Assembly: GCF_042767895.1 (NCBI RefSeq)
Contig: NC_091569.1
Span: 39,547,738 to 39,557,737, forward strand
Source: Penaeus vannamei
Taxonomy: Eukaryota; Arthropoda; Malacostraca; Decapoda; Penaeidae
DNA length: 10,000 bases
Direction of reading: 5' to 3'
The position numbers and the translations under genes are program-made. The number at the start of each line of letters is the position of its first letter. Position 1 is the first letter of the stretch. Below the pieces are notes generated by a model. The model was not told the DNA's origin. It saw only the letters and a program-made list of their open reading frames with translations, and did no database searches. Positions 5,632 through 10,000 of the stretch are shown here, piece by piece.

Positions 5632-6075
5632 ATAAATCAAACACAATAAAGATACATACAGATAATGAAGCTAATAAAGATATAAACAGCCTCCTTAAAA
5701 GGACTTCATTCAAAAGGCCCTTGAAGTCACTCTGCGAAGGCTCGACACGGCTCGCTCTTATTAGCTCTTGGAAGCCATTTCAAAGAGCGTCTGGGAATGA
5801 GGAAGGTCCAGTACCTCGCTCTTCGTGAACTCTCAAAGGTGTTTTCCATTTTTCTTTCTTTTCTTTCTTTTTATTCTTTCTCTTTTTCGATCTTTTTAAT
5901 TTGTTTTTTTTTATTCTCTCTCTTTTTCGATCTTTTTTTTCTTTCTTTTTTTATTTTCTCTCTTTTTCGATCTTTTTTTCTTTTTTTCTCTCTCTTTTTC
6001 GATCTTTTTTTTCTCTCTTTTTCGATCTTTTTTCGATCTTACAAAACAAACAAATAAAAAGAATCCCAATAGCTT

Positions 6076-6108
<33 letters not shown>
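5631..6108 (+). repeat. Satellite monomer 7 (478 bp)
   Basis: It has 6 CGAT subrepeats and 29 A. The pyrimidine block starts CCATTTTT, as in monomers 1 and 2, and is broken by CTTTTTAATTTG near 5893. Tail form AAAAAGAATCCC. Confidence 0.95.
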
Positions 6109-6605
6109 CATAAATCAAACACAACAAAGATACATACAGATAATGAAGCTAATAAAGATATAAACAGCCTCCTTAAAAGGACTTCATTCAAAAGGCCCTT
6201 GAAGTCACTCTGCGAAGGCTCGACACGGCTCGCTCTTATTAGCTCTTGGAAGCCATTTCAAAGAGCGTCTGGGAATGAGGAAGGTCCAGTACCTCGCTCT
6301 TCGTGAACTCTCAAAGGTGTTTTCCATTTTTTTTTCTTTTTTCTTTCTTTTTATTCTTTCTTTTTATTCTTTCTCTTTTTTTCGATTTTTTTTCTTTCTT
6401 TTTTATTCTCTCTCTTTTTCGATCTTTTTTTTTTCTTTCTTTTCTTTTTTTCTCTCTTTTTCGATCTTTTTTTCTTTTTTTCTCTCTTTTTCGATTTTTT
6501 TTCTTTTTTCTTTCTCTCCTTTTCGATCTTTTTTCGATCTTACAAAACAAACAAATAAAAAGAATCCCAATAGCTTTATTAAAAAAAAAAAAAAGAAAAA
6601 AAAAA
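6109..6605 (+). repeat. Satellite monomer 8 (497 bp)
   Basis: It has 6 CGAT subrepeats. The pyrimidine block starts CCATTTTT with a doubled TTTTTATTCTTTC leader, resembling monomer 2. Poly(A) is 14 A, one G (6595) and exactly 10 A. The head has ACAACAAAG. Confidence 0.95.
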
Positions 6606-7112
6606 CATAAATCAAACACAACAAAGATACATACAGATAATGAAGCTAATAAAGATATAAACAGCCTCCTTAAAAGGACTTCATTCAAAAGGCCCTTGAA
6701 GTCAGTCTGCGAAGGCTCGACACGGCTCGCTCTTATTAGCTCTTGGAAGCCATTTCAAAGAGCGTCTGGGAATGAGGAAGGTCCAGTACCTCGCTCTTCG
6801 TGAACTCTCAAAGGTGTTTTCGTTTTTTTTTTTCTTTTCTTTCTTTTTTCTTTCTTTTTATTCTTTCTCTTTTTCGATCTTTTTTTTCTTTGTTTTCTCT
6901 CTTTTTCGATCTTTTTTTCTTTTTTTCTCTCTTTTTCGATCTTTTTTTTCTTTTTTTCTCTCTTTTTCGATCTTTTTTTTCTTTTTTTCTCTCTTTTTTC
7001 TTTTTTCTTTTTCTCTTTTTCGATCTTTTTTCGATCTTTTTTCGATCTTACAAAACAAACAAATAAAAAGAACCCCAATAGCTTTATTAAAAAAAAAAAA
7101 AAAAAAAAAAAT
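6606..7112 (+). repeat. Satellite monomer 9 (507 bp)
   Basis: It has 7 CGAT subrepeats, ending in three closely spaced copies. The head has AGTCAGTCTG (6705). The tail combines AAAAAG of one tail form with AACCCC of the other, a recombinant haplotype. Poly(A) is 23 A followed by one T. Confidence 0.95.
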
Positions 7113-7561
7113 CATAAATCAAACACAATAAAGATACATACAGATAATGAAGCTAATAAAGATATAAACAGCCTCCTTAAAAGGACTTCATTCCAAAGGC
7201 CCTTGAAGTCACTCTGCGAAGGCTCGACACGGCTCGCTCTTATTAGCTCTTGGAAGCCATTTCAAAGAGCGTCTGGGAATGAGGAAGGTCCAGTACCTCG
7301 CTCTTCGTGAACTCTCAAAGGTGTTTTCGTATTTTTTTCTTTTTTCTTTTCTTTCTTTTTATTCTCTTTCTTTTTTTCGATTTTTTTTTCTTTTTTTTTC
7401 TTTGTTTTTTTTTCTCTCTTTTTCGATTTTTTTTTCTTTTTTTCTCTTTTTTTCTCTCTTTTTTCTTTTTTCTTTCTCTCTTTTTCGATCTTTTTTCGAT
7501 CTTACAAAACAAACAAATAAAAGAACCCCAATAGCTTTATTAAAAAAAAAAAAAAAAAAAA
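7113..7561 (+). repeat. Satellite monomer 10 (449 bp)
   Basis: Only 4 CGAT subrepeats, separated by long T runs and subrepeats that have lost CGAT. The pyrimidine block starts CGTATTTT. The head has CATTCCAAAGG. Tail form AAAAGAACCCC; 20 A. Confidence 0.95.
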
Positions 7562-8057
7562 CATGAATCAAACACAATAAAGATACATACAGATAATGAA
7601 GCTAATAAAGATATAAACAGCCTCCTTAAAGGGACTTCATTCAAAAGGCCCTTGAAGTCAATCTGCGAAGGCTCGACACGGCTCGCTCTTATTAGCTCTT
7701 GGAAGCCATTTCAAAGAGCGTCTGGGAATGAGGAAGGTCCAGTACCTCGCTCTTCGTGAACTCTCAAAGGTGTTTTCCTTTTTTTTTTTTTTTTTCTTTT
7801 TTTCTTTTTATTCTCTCTCTTTTTCGATTTTTTAAATTTTTTTTTCTCTCTTTTTCGATCTTTTTTTATTTTTTTTCTCTCTTTTTCGATCTTTTTTTTC
7901 TTTTTTTCTCTCTCGATTTTTTTTTCTTTCTTTCTCTCTTTTTCTCTCTTTTTTTCTTTTTTTCTCTCTTTTTCGATCTTTTTTTCTTTCTTTCTCTCTT
8001 TTTCGATCTTTTTTCGATCTTACAAAACAAACAAATAAAAAGAATCCCAATAGCTTT

Positions 8058-8096
<39 letters not shown>
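7562..8096 (+). repeat. Satellite monomer 11 (535 bp)
   Basis: It has 7 CGAT subrepeats. The head starts CATGAATC rather than CATAAATC and has AAAGGGAC and AGTCAATCTG (7661). The pyrimidine block starts CCTTTTT, as in monomer 4, and is broken by TTTTTTAAATTTT near 7833. The tail ends TATTTA; poly(A) is 34 A plus one T. Confidence 0.95.
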
Positions 8097-8100
<4 letters not shown>

Positions 8101-8557
8101 AATCAAACACAATAAAGATACATACAGATAAAGAAGCTAATAAAGATATAAACAGCCTCCTTAAAGGGACTTCATTCAAAAGGCCCTTGAAGTCAATCTG
8201 CGAAGGCTCGACACGGCTCGCTCTTATTAGCTCTTGGAAGCCATTTCAAAGAGCGTCTGGGAATGAGGAAGGTCCAGGACCTCGCTCTTCGTGAACTCTC
8301 AAAGGTGTTTTCGTTTTTTCTTTCTTTCTTTTTTTTCTTTTTATTCTTTCTCTTTTTTTCGATTTTTTTTCTCTCTTTTTCGATCTTTTTTTCTTTTTTT
8401 CTCTCTTTTTCTCTCTTTTTTTTCTTTCTTTCTCTCTTTTCGATCTTTTTTTCTTTTTTCTTTCTCTCTTTTTCGATCTTTTTTTTTCTTTTTTTCTCTC
8501 CTTTTCGATCTTTTTTCGATCTTACAAAACAAACAAATAAAAGAACCCCAATAGCTT

Positions 8558-8606
<49 letters not shown>

Positions 8607-8607
8607 A
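8097..8607 (+). repeat. Satellite monomer 12 (511 bp)
   Basis: It has 6 CGAT subrepeats and 44 A followed by an extra CA before the next head. It shares AAAGGGAC and AGTCAATCTG with monomer 11. It has GATAAAGAAG in the head (A for T near 8132) and a T-to-G change at 8278 that makes GGTCCAGGACC, shared with monomer 14. Confidence 0.95.
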
Positions 8608-9036
8608 CATAAATCAAACACAATAAAGATACATACAGATAATGAAGCTAATAAAGATATAAACAGCCTCCTTAAAAGGACTTCATTCCAAAGGCCCTTG
8701 AAGTCACTCTGCGAAGGCTCGACACGGCTCGCTCTTATTAGCTCTTGGAAGCCATTTCAAAGAGCGTCTGGGAATTAGGAAGGTCCAGTACCTCGCTCTT
8801 CGTGAACTCTCAAAGGTGTTTTCGTTTTTTTTTCTTTTCTTTCTTTTTTTTCTCTTTTATTCTCTCTCTTTTTCGATCTTTTTTTTTCTCTCTCTTTTTC
8901 GATCTTTTTTTTTCTTTCTCTCTTTTTCGATCTTTTTTTTCTTTCTTTCTCTCTTTTTCGATCTTTTTTCGATCTTACAAAACAAACAAATAAAAGAACC
9001 CCAATAGCTTTATAAAAAAAAAAAAAAAAAAAAGAA
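8608..9036 (+). repeat. Satellite monomer 13 (429 bp)
   Basis: It has 5 CGAT subrepeats. A private G-to-T change at 8776 turns the otherwise constant ATGAGG into ATTAGG. The tail has TATA in place of TATTA; poly(A) is 20 A, one G and 2 A. Its pyrimidine block is almost identical to that of monomer 15. Confidence 0.95.
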
Positions 9037-9579
9037 CATAAATCAAACACAACAAAGATACATACAGATAATGAAGCTAATAAAGATATAAACAGCCTCC
9101 TTAAAAGGACTTCATTCAAAAGGCCCTTGAAGTCACTCTGCGAAGGCTCGACACGGCTCGCTCTTATTAGCTCTTGGAAGCCATTTCAAAGAGCGTCTGG
9201 GAATGAGGAAGGTCCAGGACCTCGCTCTTCGTGAACTCTCAAAGGTGTTTTCCATTTTTTTTTCTTTTCTTTCTTTTTATTCTTTTTATTCTTTCTCTTT
9301 TTCGATCTTTTTTTATTTTTTTTTCTCTCTTTTTCGATTTTTTTTCTTTTTTCTTTTCTCTCTTTTTCGATCTTTTTTCTCTCTTTTTTTTCTCTCTTTT
9401 TCGATCTTTTTTTTCTTTCTTTCTCTCTTTTTCGATTTTTTTTCTTTCTTTTCTCTCTTTTTCGATCTTTTTTTTCTTTTTTCTTTTCTCTCTTTTTCGA
9501 TCTTTTTTCGATCTTACAAAACAAACAAATAAAAAGAATCCCAATAGCTTTATTAAAAAAAAAAAAAAAAAAAAAAAAA
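9037..9579 (+). repeat. Satellite monomer 14 (543 bp)
   Basis: It has 8 CGAT subrepeats and 25 A. The pyrimidine block starts CCATTTTT and has a doubled TTTTTATTC leader like monomer 3. It carries the T-to-G change at 9218 shared with monomer 12. Tail form AAAAAGAATCCC. Confidence 0.95.
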
Positions 9580-10000
9580 CATAAATCAAACACAACAAAG
9601 ATACATACAGATAATGAAGCTAATAAAGATACAAACAGCCTCCTTAAAAGGACTTCATTCAAAAGGCCCTTGAAGTCACTCTGCGAAGGCTCGACACGGC
9701 TCGCTCTTATTAGCTCTTGGAAGCCATTTCAAAGAGCGTCTGGGAATGAGGAAGGTCCAGTACCTCGCTCTTCGTGAACTCTCAAAGGTGTTTTCGTTTT
9801 TTTTTCTTTTCTTTCTTTTTTTTCTCTTTTATTCTCTCTCTTTTTCGATCTTTTTTTTCTCTCTCTTTTTCGATCTTTTTTTTTCTTTCTCTCTTTTTCG
9901 ATCTTTTTTTTCTTTCTTTCTCCCTTTTTCGATCTTTTTTCGATCTTACAAAACAAACAAATAAAAGAACCCCAATAGCTTTATTAAAAAAAAAAAAAAA
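9580..10000 (+). repeat. Satellite monomer 15, cut by the window end
   Basis: At least 421 bp; the window ends inside its poly(A) after 15 A. It has 5 CGAT subrepeats nearly identical to those of monomer 13, but differs from 13 at four head positions (AACAAAG, GATACAAAC, CATTCAAAAGG, ATGAGG). TATAAA is TACAAA here. Confidence 0.95.

Larger units (their letters stand above)
2626..10000 (+). repeat. Head-to-tail satellite array, about 422-581 bp monomers
   Basis: Fifteen monomers plus one tail fragment occupy three quarters of the window and continue past its right edge. All have the same orientation. Each monomer runs head (about 216 bp, starting CATAAATCAAACAC and ending GTGTTTTC), polypyrimidine block, conserved tail (CTTACAAAACAAAC through AATAGCTTTATT), then poly(A). 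Head and tail are nearly identical in all copies, with typically one to five substitutions; the polypyrimidine block varies from 4 to 8 CGAT-containing subrepeats and the poly(A) from 17 to 51 nt. I do not recognise the monomer as a known family. The AATAAA-plus-poly(A) end suggests descent from a polyadenylated RNA. I orient it on + for that reason. Confidence 0.95.

Noticed and set aside
2678..10000. CRISPR array
   Set aside because: Repeats are over 200 bp, the intervening blocks are low-complexity and related to each other, and the context is eukaryotic.
2678..10000. Telomeric repeat or telomere-associated array
   Set aside because: No TTAGG, TTAGGG or similar short telomere repeat was seen on either strand; nothing shows chromosome-end location.
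2626..10000. Intact LINE, LTR element or DNA transposon
   Set aside because: No reverse transcriptase, integrase or transposase frame, no terminal repeats of the LTR or inverted type, and the monomer is too short for an autonomous element.

Overview
The window contains no protein-coding gene that I can support. It is non-coding eukaryotic DNA dominated by simple-sequence tracts and a tandem satellite. Several things argue against a bacterium: poly(A) runs of 15-51 nt, AATAAA hexamers placed just before them, kilobase-scale CT and GA microsatellite tracts, and the lack of any ribosome binding site or codon structure. The extreme density of microsatellites resembles invertebrate genomes, especially decapod crustaceans such as penaeid shrimps. 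That taxonomic guess rests on general knowledge and is weak.

Layout. Positions 1-137 are an imperfect purine-rich repeat. Positions 138-420 are the largest stretch of ordinary-looking sequence and hold no recognisable gene. Positions 421-540 are T-rich pyrimidine, leading into a 1.2 kb CT tract (541-1733) built from (TCC)n and (CCCT)n blocks with nested longer-period duplications. A 106-nt island of complex sequence (1734-1839) separates this from a GA tract (1840-2215), which decays into A/G-rich DNA (2216-2625). The CT and GA tracts thus face each other around the island like the arms of a large imperfect inverted repeat.

From 2626 to the right edge lies a head-to-tail satellite: one tail-only fragment, fourteen complete monomers and a fifteenth cut by the window end. 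Complete monomers are 422-581 bp. Each has four parts: (a) a nearly invariant head of about 216 bp; (b) a polypyrimidine block made of 4-8 degenerate copies of a roughly 30-40 bp subrepeat centred on TTTTTCGATCTTTTTT; (c) a conserved tail of about 40 bp containing AATAAA; (d) a poly(A) run starting 20-21 nt after that hexamer. Length variation comes mainly from the subrepeat number and the poly(A) length.

The most interesting possibility is that the monomer descends from a polyadenylated transcript that was reverse-transcribed and then amplified in tandem. The head also shows a TATAAA-TCATTC pair with near-promoter spacing and self-complementary segments that could form mutually exclusive RNA hairpins. 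Both are hypotheses from sequence alone. Shared variants suggest a possible higher-order repeat of six to seven monomers and ongoing unequal exchange or gene conversion. The long open frames that run through these regions are artefacts of stop-poor low-complexity DNA.
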